The position numbers were made by a program, and so were the translations under genes. The notes beneath the pieces were generated by a model. That model was not told where the DNA came from. It ran no database searches and was given only the letters and a program-made list of their open reading frames with translations. Shown in pieces: positions 1 to 13,000 of a stretch of 64,000 bases of DNA (the first letter of the stretch is position 1; each line of letters opens with the position of its first letter). Origin of the DNA: Trileptium ribeirensis (lineage: Eukaryota; Nematoda; Enoplea; Enoplida; Thoracostomopsidae). The stretch is taken from positions 35,188 to 99,187 of the forward strand of contig JASANE010017534.1 in NCBI GenBank assembly GCA_030248225.1. The letters run 5' to 3'.

Positions 1-937
1 AGTGTTTTTTCGCTCGCTGCTAGCATGCTCATAAGTCTATAGTCAATCGTGACGGGTACTGTAATATCAGCTGTTGTGGTAATCTCCTTAACAGTTTCGT
101 TATCTCCGTGCGTTTTGTAACATTTCTGAATTATCATCTGTTTGCGCCATGTTTAGCCATTTTTCACTTTTATTTTTGGCATAAAATTCTTATTTACGAC
201 ATATGTTCCTTAAAAATTCAACTACTTATCATGTCTAATCAATGCTTCTTGAATTTTCGATACATTCAGGTTACATTCTCGGGCGTATCTACTGACTTAA
301 TTTCATGCATAAATAATAGATGTTCCAGCGACTCGGTTAGTAAAAGAGTCGAACTATCGGTCTTAATGTCGATTGTTTTAATCATCCTCTGAAGTCAATA
401 ATTGGTTTGCTCACAGAACACCGTCTCATCCACACTATAAAAATCACTCATGTTCGTAAGATTTTCGCCTATGTTTGCCCCACACGGCCGACACCCTCAT
501 GTTAAAGTAATTCAAAGTTTTTTTATCTAATTTTACGTTTACTTTTTGCAAAATGTTTCAAACATTAATTTCCAGTGTCTCTAATGCGAAAACTTCGTTT
601 TATAGCCTGAAAATACTTGCACGATTGTAAAATCACATGAACATATGGAAATATTTAGCATTTTAAGCATAATTTATTCTCCAGCTTTGAAATTACACCT
701 GAGAATAAACATGCCTCCACACTCACTTTTCGATAGGCTATGACCAGGATAAGTTAAGCATACGTGGGAATGGAAAATGACCGATTGAGGGTACACCACT
801 TGTGTCTCTGATTAGAACTTGGCACCTCATGCGGCCAAAATGTTGGCAAAGCGTATATAGGCATCGCGGATGCGACATGTACTTTCTCTGTAAGCTATCA
901 GATTAGCACATAATTGTTTAATTTCATTTTATTTTAG
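1..937. other. Sequence upstream of first recognised MRPL4 exon
   Basis: No convincing coding exon is seen here. The first MRPL4 exon found begins with two bases that complete a codon started upstream, so at least one N-terminal exon must lie here or before the window. A short ORF around 232-270 ends at a possible donor, but its phase does not fit, so I did not use it. A diverged dispersed repeat occupies roughly 430-755 and is listed separately. Confidence 0.5.
430..755 (+). repeat. Diverged copy of dispersed repeat (family also at 30.35-30.71 kb)
   Basis: The stretch from the block reading CTCATGTTCGTAAGATTTTC to CACTTTTCGATAGGCTATGA aligns along its length with 30358-30709. Shared blocks include CGTTTTATAGC-TGAAAATAC and ATATGGAAATATTTAG. 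The copy at 30.4 kb keeps inverted ends (GGCCTGTCC) typical of a MITE, while the ends of this copy are eroded. I infer an old non-autonomous DNA transposon family. Confidence 0.6.
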
Positions 938-1097
938 CCGCAAATTTGTCTCGTTTAAAACGAAAGTTGCCTCACCTAGATGTCTACAACAAATTTTTGA
1001 GAATACCTCAAGCGTGGGTCACAAGTTTGAATACAATTCAAGATAAACACTTGGGCCTGATTGACTTGCATCCTGACGTTTTCAGTGTAACTCCAAG
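938..1097 (+). CDS. MRPL4: MRPL4 exon A
   Basis: The acceptor is TTTTAG at 932-937 and the donor is at 1098. The exon carries the IPQAWV and [11 protein letters not shown] blocks that precede the tunnel loop in uL4m. It starts with two bases of a split codon and ends after AG of an arginine codon completed by the next exon. Confidence 0.9.
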
Positions 1098-4000
1098 GTT
1101 GGTTTTGTTTATAGCGAAGGTTTTGTATTTAGTATTTTTACATACTGCTTCAGAATATCATATTTTGTAGTAATTTATCATATTTAGAAAAGGTACTCTT
1201 GAAAATTTAACTTTTCCAAACGTTCCACAGCCGAGAATCAGAGAGTCGGGTTCGGTTCGGGCGAAAGTCAAGCTAAGGTTGTGGTTCCAGCAAATGGCAA
1301 AACTATACCGATTAGAAATTTTTATTTACATATATATAGGGTAACGCCCCAACTGCAACGTGTTTCTGAGACTGACATAATATACTTATAACCTTCATAC
1401 TCTCAGGAATTATAAATATCTACGGGTTACAAAGTGTCTGATACTCGACTTAACTTGGGTGATCAAAATCGAATAAGTGAAGTAAGGGTGTATTCAGTTA
1501 ACCAGGTTGTCCAGGTTCGCATTTAGGGTAAGCGGTATTCATCAAAAACCTAAGTTATATAATATATGGGAATACCTGCATACAAAACGCTCTGTGTCAC
1601 TTTAATGCTGGGATGTTACTTATGGGACACGCTGTATAATGTCTCACATATTTGCTCGATAACCGTGTAAGTAGACATTTATATTTGCACTGTGATAAAT
1701 TTCCCTTCACAACCAGAAATAACAAAATTTTGTCTTCCATAAGATTTTCATCTCAACGTTGTAAGAATATGTTCGTCTCAATCTTATGTTAAGAAAACAT
1801 CGCTAGGTGGTTGCTTGTGGCAGGTGTTTGATACATTCAGAAAGCTGTGGTGTATGGTTGAATTTAATCTATTCAACCTTTATGCTTAGAAGTATTCAAG
1901 CCAGAACTTTCGAACTCGGATACGGCATCATAACTAACAATTGCACTTTATATTACTGTAAGCTTGTGTTATCTAAATTGTTCTAATCACCGGTCAGAGC
2001 GCTTATGAATTTCGTAAATCAGTATACTCTGAATTTAAGTACCATATCAGCAACGCATTCACTGTTTGGTTTCTTTTAGAAGCATTAACAGTTTTTCAAC
2101 TGTGGCACATCGTGGGTCAGAATCGTGAGTAATTTTCTTTCACCACCACAAAACCATTAGGAATTGTACGGAATAACACATGACAATCTTATGTATAGGT
2201 ACTCGAAGCGCGGGAGAGCGTAACTGTCTAATACATGGGGCATACAGCCAGTGTGCTGCAGCTCACACCGGGATGCACAGTGAAAGGTATTTTTCTTATG
2301 TTGATACGCCTTGAAAAATACGAAACACGCCGATTAATCGAAATATATAGAATATAGCTAAAGCTTTTTTACAAGTTCTTCAAATTCACAGGGAGACATT
2401 ATTAAGCGAAGCGAAGCGTTTTTGCTTTAGTCGGAGGGGGAAAATTCGGCACCGTCTGTACGTCCGTTGAACTCCTCAATAACTGCAGGGCCGATTTTAA
2501 AAAACTTTTTTGTTTGAAAGGCCTAGTATCGAACAGGTGCAAGACATATAGATTTTGTCAAAATTTGCTTTAGTTAATTAGTAATTACCTAATTAGTTAA
2601 ACTTGTTAGCCTATTTTAACATTTTCAAACAAAAAAATATATGTTTTTCAATAAATAAATAGTGCAAAGCTATTATTTTGGTGCATATCGAACAGGTGCA
2701 AGACATATAGATTTTGTCAAAATTTGCTTTAGTTAATTAGTAATTACCTAATTAGTTAAACTTGTTAGCCTATTTTAACATTTTCAAACAAAAAATATAT
2801 GTTTTTCAATAAATAAATAGTGCAAAGCTATTTTTTGGTGCATATACTACATCTCGCCGTAGTGAATGTGAATCTGTTGCTGATTTGCCATTCGAGGAAG
2901 TTAAAACATTAGTTAGTTTTTATTCTGATATATTACAAATCTAATTAGTTAGTTAATTATTAGCTAATTACTAATTAATTGTTAGCTAGGTAATTTTTAA
3001 TTTTCAAAGTGCACAAAAATTAATAATAAATTGAACCCGGGGTTTTTCTATGTTGCTGATCACGAATATGACATTTTTGAAGCTCTAAAATCTCGCTGTA
3101 TATGCTAATTAGTTGATTAATTAACTAGCTAATTAGGTAGTTTTATGCAAATTTTAAAATCACGTCAAAATCGGTAATATCTTGCGCTCGGTGGTTTTCG
3201 ATGTTGCCGATTATGAATATGTGGCTTTTAAAGCTCTATGATTTTATCATGGGTGCTAATTAGGTTATTAATTAGCTAATTAGTTGATGTTACTAATTAC
3301 CTAATTTTTGAGCAAGCGAGTTTTTGTATCGTGGATTTGGCATCAATTGCCTAAAACGTCATACTTATTATATATTGATTAAATAGTTAGTGGAAACACA
3401 TGTATACACAAATAAGATACCAAATACTTTGCCTGTTGCTCCGCTCACTTTTTGTAATTTATTACGTTTACTAGTTATATGACAATACATTAATGCAACA
3501 CAACGGTTATTTTCAGCGGAATGCAATTCCATATTATCTTTACATCTTTCTTCATTAATTTTTACTATATCTAGATTTATAAGGCCAGTTCCGGCTTTGA
3601 TTAAAATTTGCAGCTTCGGTTGCTGGCTCTAACTTAATAATCCTGTCGACAAGATTAGGAATGTTTGATGTCGACATTTCTTCAAACAGTGGTATATTGT
3701 TTGGTTGTAGCGCAAAAGCAATTAGGATCCGATTATACTAGCTGTTTATACGGAATGAAAGCAACGCTCTGTAATATTGCGATCTCGCTTTGCAAAGTCC
3801 TCCCTACGTAACATTAGTTACAGACGGTTTACGTACGTAACATTCGTCACAGACTTGACCTTGCGGGTGCGTTAGCGTGATTTTCTACTGAACCATTTGA
3901 TTAAAACTTAGATTCTTAGGAAACATATCCTCTTCATCCCAGTCTGAATTTTTTATTTCTTTATTCATCCCAGGCTATTTCTTAAGCTAAATTCAAGTTA

Positions 4001-7000
4001 CAATCGCTAATTTATTGGGCTATATTAAACATATGAAAATATCATTGTCTCTTCAGTTTGGTAATTTAAAAAGTACATATTTGACTGAATATAACGTCTT
4101 TTACAGTTACGTAATGTATTTTGCTTAAAAGTAGATGTTGGCAAGAAATTTTCTCATAACTGATGAACACCTGTTTAATAATATTTCATAGTAATTTCAT
4201 AACTAAGTTATGGTTACCTAATTTAGTATGTACAGTCACAGCCAGAAATAAGTGCAAGATAATCGATCTAAATTTCAATCGATTTTGATTAAACGAAATA
4301 AAGATCGATTTTGGGCGCACTGTATATTATGAGTAATACTTCAGGTTAGACATCCTGTGCCGCAATATTGAATGGCAGGAAAAGTATAGAACAATTGTAA
4401 GTTATACTATAATGTTGTATAATGTATAATAATAAAAAATAATAATTCTAGTGCCATTAATTAAAACATTGTTGCACCATTGTATAAACTGGCCTAAAAC
4501 GGTTCAGAGAATTTTGTTACCAGGACAGCGTACTGTTCAGCTATTGGTTGCATGGCACAGTATAATAAAATCACTATTACCATTGAATCATGTACCGTAA
4601 TGGATCAAAATGGAAATAATGTTTGAATATTCTATACGGATACACAACAGCTCAGTTTGAATGTAGTTACTTTAAGTTTTCCAACTATAACATAACACCT
4701 GTCGGAAGTTCTACCTATAGGAACTACTTGTTTGCTGTTATTATCTTTAAGGCTTTGCATTGTGTACTTCTGAGCGGTATGACCTTGCGAACAAAAATAG
4801 GCGCTTAAAAAGCGAACGTGTAATTTGAAGTAACGTAAACACATTGGCACGTTACAACATTCGTTTATGTAAAGCAAGATTTTATCGGTTATAAAAGAAC
4901 GTTGTCGCGTAAACGGAATGGAACGTTGCACCATTCGTTTATTGCGCATTTATATTGTGTATGATATTTTGCAATTTTCCTTGCATCGTTAGTCGTAGTG
5001 CATAAATCTCACGTGAGTTTGCGAAAGATATATGTCAAGGGGCAGCTAAATTAGATAGCATGTTGCTTTGTAATTATTTTAGACGTATGTAAAAGCACTT
5101 TCAAGAGCGGAAATGCCAGGTGGCGGGCGCAAGCCCTGGCGACAAAAGGGGCTTGGCAAAGCACGACATGGAAGTATTAGGTCGCCAATATGGCATAACG
5201 GTACGTTAATTTTATCAGCAAAATCAAAGATTCGACTGCACTCATTGACAACATTTTCCTTCACACTTTGGCAAGCACGATATGGAAGTATTAGGTTCCC
5301 GTATGGCATAATGATATGTTTTTGTCAAGAAACTAGAAAATTCGGTTGTATTCTTTGACAATGCCTTCCATCACACTCCTGTTGTTGTTAGTTTAAAAGA
5401 AAATTACTTATTTTGCTGAAAACGTCACTTCATTTTTGTATTAAACACCCATGTTTGAGGCTGTCTTACAACGAACGCAATTTGTCATTGCGTTGCAGAA
5501 GTGGCCATCAGTTTCATGCATATTGATTTACATACTTTACAACTACTGCATTGAGTGGTATTAATTGAGACAGTTTATGTTAGACAAGCTTGTATCATTG
5601 TAAGATGCTCAAAAATTGTTTTTGTTACTAGGCCGCGTTCAAATTCGGAAGATCTCGTTTATATACTTCCAAATTTCTTTCGTAGTGTTTCGAAAGTATA
5701 TGGAGGAACAGAATTAGCGGCATACAAATCGGACTGAGGTATGAGAATTTCTAATCCCCATGTCAAACTGGGGGACCCACCAGCGGAACTGCAGAAATAT
5801 TATAAGGTTTTTGTTGGTCGAGCTGAGGCCCGAGGTAAGTGTTCGGCGGATCTATTGGAGAATTAATGCCGATAGAACGGCACATGTACAACATTTAGCT
5901 GCAGTAAAACGGCCTATTTAATGCCCAAAATTCACGGATGTTCGCGCATTATTTATCTCCTCGGCGTTCTCCCAAATATGATATTTCATATTCAGGCAAA
6001 TTCTGAGCAGGTCCATACTAATTAGGCTCATTTGCGTTAATTAGCAAAACAGTCTTTACGAAAGCAAAGACATGCTAATGTCCGCTGTGTATTTTACTAT
6101 TACATGTGATAAGCTAGCATGTGTGAATGAGTATAGTCGTGTCAAAAAACAGCAAACACAGTGGGACTTTCGTAATCTTTTTATTGAGGGATGCGTTGCC
6201 CTACTGGCACAGTGTGCTAAAGTTAGGAGATAATACAACCATATTCAACATGCGGAAATCGAATAGAGAAAGGTCTAAAATCCCAAATTTTAAAAAGCAC
6301 AAGCTTTTTAAAAAGACGGAAAACATATAGATTTTTGATAAAATCCCTGAGTGAAGCATTTTTGGAGTTGGAGAGTAAGAATTAATATATATATATTGGG
6401 GGTAGCGGAGAGTAATAATTATTGTATATATGTGGTATTTAACATTATGGTAAGCCTTTGGTACAAAGATTTGGAGAGAGGACGTTTTAGATTATTTTTT
6501 CTGACAATTTGAAAATTTGTGACGTATTTCAAACATTTACGAGTTGGTTTTTAAGAAGTAATAAAAGTTCTTATATTTTTTTGTTTATTCAAAATGGTCT
6601 TAATTTGTCCATTGTGATAATTCTTTCCTTATTGTCTTTCTCATACTCGGAACAGTTCTCTTTAAAATGAATTCAGAACCTCGAAATCATTACTGAGCCC
6701 AAACCAGCCATAGTAGCTCCGTTTTACCTCATCGAATAGGTTACCAATTTACTAAGGACACAGTCATTGTGTCAGTGTAATTTTAAATCATCACCTCTTG
6801 TCGAAACTGTAAAAAAACTTGAAACTAAAACTATATTTTGTAGAACTCAACAGTCAGTTCCAAGTACAGTGTATATAATACCAACAGGTAATTAACAAAA
6901 TACTAGTTAACACGCCGAAATTTAGAGTATTGTTCTGTTGCATTTGAGTGTCAATTTTTAAGTTCTGCACTGTTTGTTAATATTGCGCACTTATTAATCA

Positions 7001-10000
7001 GACCGTAGTGGAGATTGTGTGTTGTAGGGGTGAAATCTTAAATTCCGTCTCTGTGTGTGATCGGCCATAACTTGGAACGGCCTAATCGATTTTCATTATC
7101 TTGAGCTCATTCGAACTGACATAGTCAATTTATTGTGTACATTTACGAGCGTTTTTGATTTGGGGTCTTGTTCCGAGGTCAGAGGTGTCCAAATGTGGTT
7201 TTTGACACCATTTTAGTACCCTTCACGTAAGCAAAGTTATTTTTATCCTAACTTTCGAATTTTTTCTTTGATTGGTTTTATTTCATAGTAAAATGACCGC
7301 CTTTTTGTTTTTCGATTAAGGCCCCAGTTCTGGATTTATGGGGTTTGAGGTACTGCGGTATGGCGCCCCAATGGTTCCTCGAACCAAAATTTGAAAACTT
7401 GTTCTGATGTCTTGGGCGGCTGATAAGTTTCACCAGGGGCTTTTCGGGCATGGGAAACTCATTGTTGGTGCTGGTTTTGCTCTGTGACCCATGGGTACGG
7501 GGGTATGGTGCCCCCAAGGTTCCGGTTCATAGAATAAAATAAAGTTTGTTTACCTCAGTTTAGTACTTTCACAGAAGCAAGGTTATTTTTATCTTAACTT
7601 TCGAATTTTTTCTCCGTTTAGTTTTATTTCTGAGTAAAATGATAAATGCCGATGTCTCTTTTTTTGTTTTTCGACTAAGGCTCCGACTGATTGGGATTGA
7701 GGTATGGCACCCCCGTGGTTCCTCGACCTAAGATTCGAAAATTTGTTCTGATGTCTTGGGCGGCTGATAAGTTTCACCAGGGGCTTTTCGGACATGGCAA
7801 ACTCATTGCTGGTGTTGATTTTGCTCTGCGGTCCGTGGTTTTATGGGTACGGGGGTATAACGCTACCATGGTTCATCGACCCCTAATTCCTAATTTTACA
7901 GTTACGTCCTTGGAGGCTGATAGCTTGCACTTAAGGGTGTTGGAGCATGGGAAACTTATTGCCGGTGTTAGTTTTGTTCTAACTTGTGTGATATCTACAT
8001 ATAGCATATTGACGTGTGCTATCGAGAGCTGTTTGGCTGCGCACGCAAAAGATGTAGGTGTATCTATGCTTAACTACGTTCTGCAAACCTATGCTTTACT
8101 ACGCTCTGCAATTTCGATAGAGTTACTAGTAATTCATTGTCTTCTGTCACATCGAATCATTTCAGTCACTATAATGCACACTATCGTGTTAGATGTTTTC
8201 ATATTAATACGTTTTGAAAGTCATGTGGATTCGGAAGCCCTAAACATGGTGTCTGTGGCTGATTATTGATAAGGTATCGTCGTACCATCTAGATTAAGCA
8301 TAGGTATTCGTAGCATCGAAGCTTAAGTTTAAAAATTCTTACGTATTAAGAATGAATTTGAGAAGGATATAAACATATTGAAAATCAATTAAATCAAACT
8401 TTAATAAGCATACGCTAAAAGCAGTAAGATCAACAGTATAGTTACACCAGAAATTAACTATTTCGAAATGCCGAGTTGGTAGTAATGTGTATCAAATTAT
8501 TTATTCTGTATTCGTGTAAGGACGTGTGCATATTTCGTCCGATCTTATTTCTATTCACATTGCATCCAGTTCGATCCGATGCTACGAATACAGGTCTAAT
8601 AATCATTACGCCCGATAAGAACTCTACCTGCCGTATACCTGTGTTTCACGCTACATCGCCCAATTCGGATCTAATAAAAACGCGCTTGCTCTATCGGATA
8701 CCATCGGGCGTAATGTGATCACACCCTAATATGGGATAAATAACCGTCACTCCGAGTAATTTACATAATATTGTTTGTCCTTCGGTAAATTTAAGTTTCG
8801 TGACAGCACTAATTATTGTTCGCTCGTTTATATTTTAGGTGGTGTAGCTCATGGAATTCGTGGCCCGTTGACATATTTCTATATGTTGTCAGACTCTGAG
8901 CGTTTACAAGGCCTTTGCATCGCTTTGACAATTAAGCATTCTCAGGTTTGCTAATTTCGTTCTCAATTTTTATTAGAGAGATATTATAATTAGGAAAGAT
9001 TTGCGATTAAACCACTGATAATGTTCACAATAAAGTTACGCGACATTTAATGCTCAGTTGCTTTACTATAATAACATAGCTCTTTGTTCCAGGCAGTTTC
9101 TTGTTTATGATAATATAAATTGTCATAATTTTCGATTAAGATGTATAATATAGCGTTAAACATATTTTACATTTTTGGCCCATTATAAACATTTAACACA
9201 ATAAATAATATTAATCTAACATTTTTTCTATATAGCTATTCTTCTTATGTGAAATAATTTTAGGATGATCTGGTTGTTGTGGATTCTTTGGATAACCTGT
9301 CATCAGGGAGCGCAGAGGTAACTTTTACTTGTAATATCCGTCATGCAGTAGTTTGCTGCCTTTTGTAAACTTATTTAATTTTCTAAATATTAAGATAAAT
9401 GTGATTGTAGTTCTCCAGTATGAAGTAATGTGAAATCGGGTGCGAGTACTATCGAAGTATGTTTTCGAGACATGATCTACTAAAATATAGGTAGTCGAAT
9501 TTAAGAGAAGTTACAGTGTTTGCAAAGACACGACGGTATTAACAAAACGTTATAATAAGTGTTTTGGATTTCATAAGTAGCTGTAATGCAGAGTAGCTTC
9601 GCTTTAAGTTGCGAGAATTTAAATGTTGGTCTTCGTTGCTAATGGAGATATCATTAACGAACCTCTCTAGCACTACTGAATTGTAGTGCAATGATTTCTG
9701 ACAAAATTAGTTACAGTGGTATTTTGTAAACATCGCGGCAGCTCGCTGTTTTATGTGGCAGATCGTGCACAAGATATAAATGTGCTTGATAGTTTGATGT
9801 CATTGTTGTGGAATAGGAATCATGTCGCGGTCATGCTAGAACATGATTATAATTAATAATGTTGTTATCTCCCGTTTTAATATGTATGAAACAGACAAAT
9901 TTATCATGAATCACTGTAGGTATATTTCTGTGTAGTATGAAGCTCAAAGATTGTTAATTTATGTTGTTCTGATCGAATCTTCATATGTAAATTCCTTAAC

Positions 10001-13000
10001 TTGGTGAAAATTTCATTTCGTGCATTTTGTTTTAGGTAGTGAGAAAATTTTGTCTTTTTCATAAAAATAGCACAACTGTTTTTATTAACCCGTGTAATTT
10101 AGTTTCTTGATGCAGTATTACAGCTCCGATAATCTTGGAGTATTTTTATATTCACGTCTTGGTTATGTTGATATAAAGCTTTTTTCAAAACTAAAAATTT
10201 CCTTACCTAACTCAGCGCAAAATTTCAGATACAATTTTGCTGATTAATTTGTTTGTTCACACTTTGATATTGTTTTAGGAGCTCCATGAACTTGCAGAGG
10301 AACGAAATTGGGGGTATTCAGTATTGTTTGTTGATGAGTAAGTTTTCACATTATTAGCTGGGCTCTCCAAATTGGGGGGTGGGGCCTGGCATTTTTTGGT
10401 TCTCTCTGGTTCAGAACAGTGTCACACGGTCCATGCTTCCTGGTACAATTTTGGGCTCCCCTCGGTTCACCGCCTCTTGGAAAATTTTTTTGTTTCCAAT
10501 CGGTCCAATGTACAAAAAAATTGATCAATAATTTGTACTAAAATTCCGTTCTGAAGTCAAAAATTTCACAAATTTTTCAAAATGTGTTTTATAATCGCGT
10601 TTTCTCTCCATCAAAAGCGTTTTGGCAGTGTTTCTGACACGATTTTTTAACCGATTTTCTCTTGGTAAAATCGGGCGCCCCCGGTTCGGAACCAGGGGGG
10701 CGTGCTTCATGCCTCCTGGCAAAATTTACCGGGAATGGATAGCCCAGTTTTGCTAGCAGTTGTAGCCTCTAATTACTTTTATACGCGCTACGCATTTTGC
10801 CTAAACAGTGGCTGACTATTTTAATCCACATGCCAAGTAATAACATCTTTCTTTGCAACAAATGAAGATGATAAAGCTAAAGAAAATTTTTATGCAACTT
10901 TATTAGCTTCTGAACATACAAATTAGATCTTAAATGATTTAAATAATTATTATAGTTCGTATATATTGGCATACTGCGTTTTTTTGCGCAGTGCTAAACA
11001 CTATGAAGGTATTACTGTGACATCTGTTCAATTTATCAAACCTTCTTGGAATTGGTTACAATTTAAAAGTTTGTTGGTTTGTGGTTGCCAAGTGTGAGAT
11101 GCTTAACGTATGTACATAATTTATCCGTACAGGTTTAAATTTTCACTGTGTCAGCCTTTTTTGATATTTTTTGTTGCCATGATAGCATTCAATTTAGTTT
11201 TCCTATACTTTGTTGGTTATTGTTTCAAATCAGTTTTGGATCTATAGTACAATACAGCCTTGCTCACAAGTAAAAGCAAGTCTTTGCCCACAAATTACTT
11301 TATAGATTCATATCTATGTTATTGGTTGTTAGCATATCGCTAAATAGTTGCCCACAGTTAGCGAAAGATTTGCTTTCATTTTTGAGTGACTGTATACACT
11401 ATAGCGATGCCTATTATAGGTAAATTTATTTTAAAGTTATCTGCTTTGTCTTAAAATGGACTGATTGTACCAAATGCAGTCTCGGCGAAAAATAAGCGCA
11501 ATCAAACCACGTCGAAATTGCAGTCTATCGACATTTCGATTAATCGCAGTTGATCGAAATTTTATAAAGCTGATATATATTTTATTGTACTAAAATCCAA
11601 ACCGAAATCAATCCAAATTTCGCTTAATAGAAATACAAATTTCGTTTAGTCGAAATCGATTGACATTTCGGTCGATTAGTTTATATTTCTTCCTGGTGGT
11701 GACTGTGAATTCGATCACCAATGTTGGTCGAAGTTATCGCCGCTGGTTTTCTGCTTCGGCAGCAGCCACGGTCCATGCACAGATGAGGATCTAGTTTCAC
11801 ATCTTAAATGGAAGAAACGTTTTTCGGAAACTTGTTAAGAGTTGATGCTGCTGTTTAGGTATCAACTATCAACTGCCATAATCTAATGAAAGCCTATATA
11901 ATATAAAATTACGTTGGTGGGGATGGTTGGTCAAACAACGCTGAAACATATGTAGTATGTATATATAATGTTCATTCAGGTGTAAGGAGTGAAAAAATAT
12001 GGGATTGCCTTCTTTGTTTCGTAAAAAAATCTGCGAATTCTGATAAGGGCGGTGTTGAGATATTCGTGAAACATTGCGTTTATAGTTAACACGGGGAGGC
12101 TCATGTCAATGCGGTTTTTCTGGTTGGTAATACAAAGGGTTGTCATAAATTTGCCTAAGACAGTTATTTCATTTATTATGTTTTCATAGTTTATATCTAG
12201 TGTGATGATTTCGTTTCGACAAATTACATTCCATTGGTGAAACGGAACATGCTGTTCTCGGAAAATGTTTATCTGTAATGTTTTACTTAGCATAATTTCG
12301 GGCAATTTCCGTTCGTACTTTGTTTGCCCGTTATTATGTTACCTTGTGGTTTTTAGTTATTCATTGAATGTTTGTTGCAATGGACTACAGTGTTATCCAT
12401 AAGTAATTGCGCCTTCCCGTTGACCAAACGTCGAGCAAGTAGGGACATAAGATCGCGAGAGCGGCTCATAAGCAACAAGCAAGTAACGTTCGTTTTGAGT
12501 CGTTCATACTGTGTTCCCATTTCAGCAGCGATACTGGACCTCGGAATTTGCTGATGGCAACAGCAGAAATACCAAGTTTCAATGTTATACCTTATTATGG
12601 TAAATTAATGGTGCTACGTAGTTCATTTGTTTAAACCCAGATGAAAACTGGATGTATTTTTTTACTTTCTTTTTGTACCAAACGTTCATCTTTTGGAAAG
12701 GTTTAATCTTAGTAGTATTAATTATATTTGGATCAAAAGCTTTCAAGTGAATGAATAGGCAAGAAAATTTAGGTGAATTTTAGAATAATCATGTATAATA
12801 ATTAGTGATGCGACTTGACCGGACCGACTTAGTCAAAAATTTTATTTCAGCTAACAAACAAAATTGTTGTTCAAACCCAGAACTTTGTTCAGCTAGAGTT
12901 TGTAGGTAGTTTTGATAATATCATCGTGTTTGAGCGATGTTACTGCATAACACATGAAAGAAGAAATTACACAGTAACTTAGAGTGCAAAATTTTATGTA

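Larger units (their letters stand above)
1098..4344 (+). other. MRPL4 intron A (repeat-rich)
   Basis: No coding segment fits the gene's phase. A short stretch at 2081-2125 has good splice sites but the wrong phases and was rejected. The intron contains the AT-rich repeat block at 2390-3450 and a small TA-flanked MITE at 4231-4324 that ends only 20 bp before the next exon. Confidence 0.75.

Noticed and set aside
2081..2125. Candidate MRPL4 mini-exon with good splice sites
   Set aside because: The phases do not fit the exons before and after it, while 4345-4396 fits both phase and the conserved uL4m motif.
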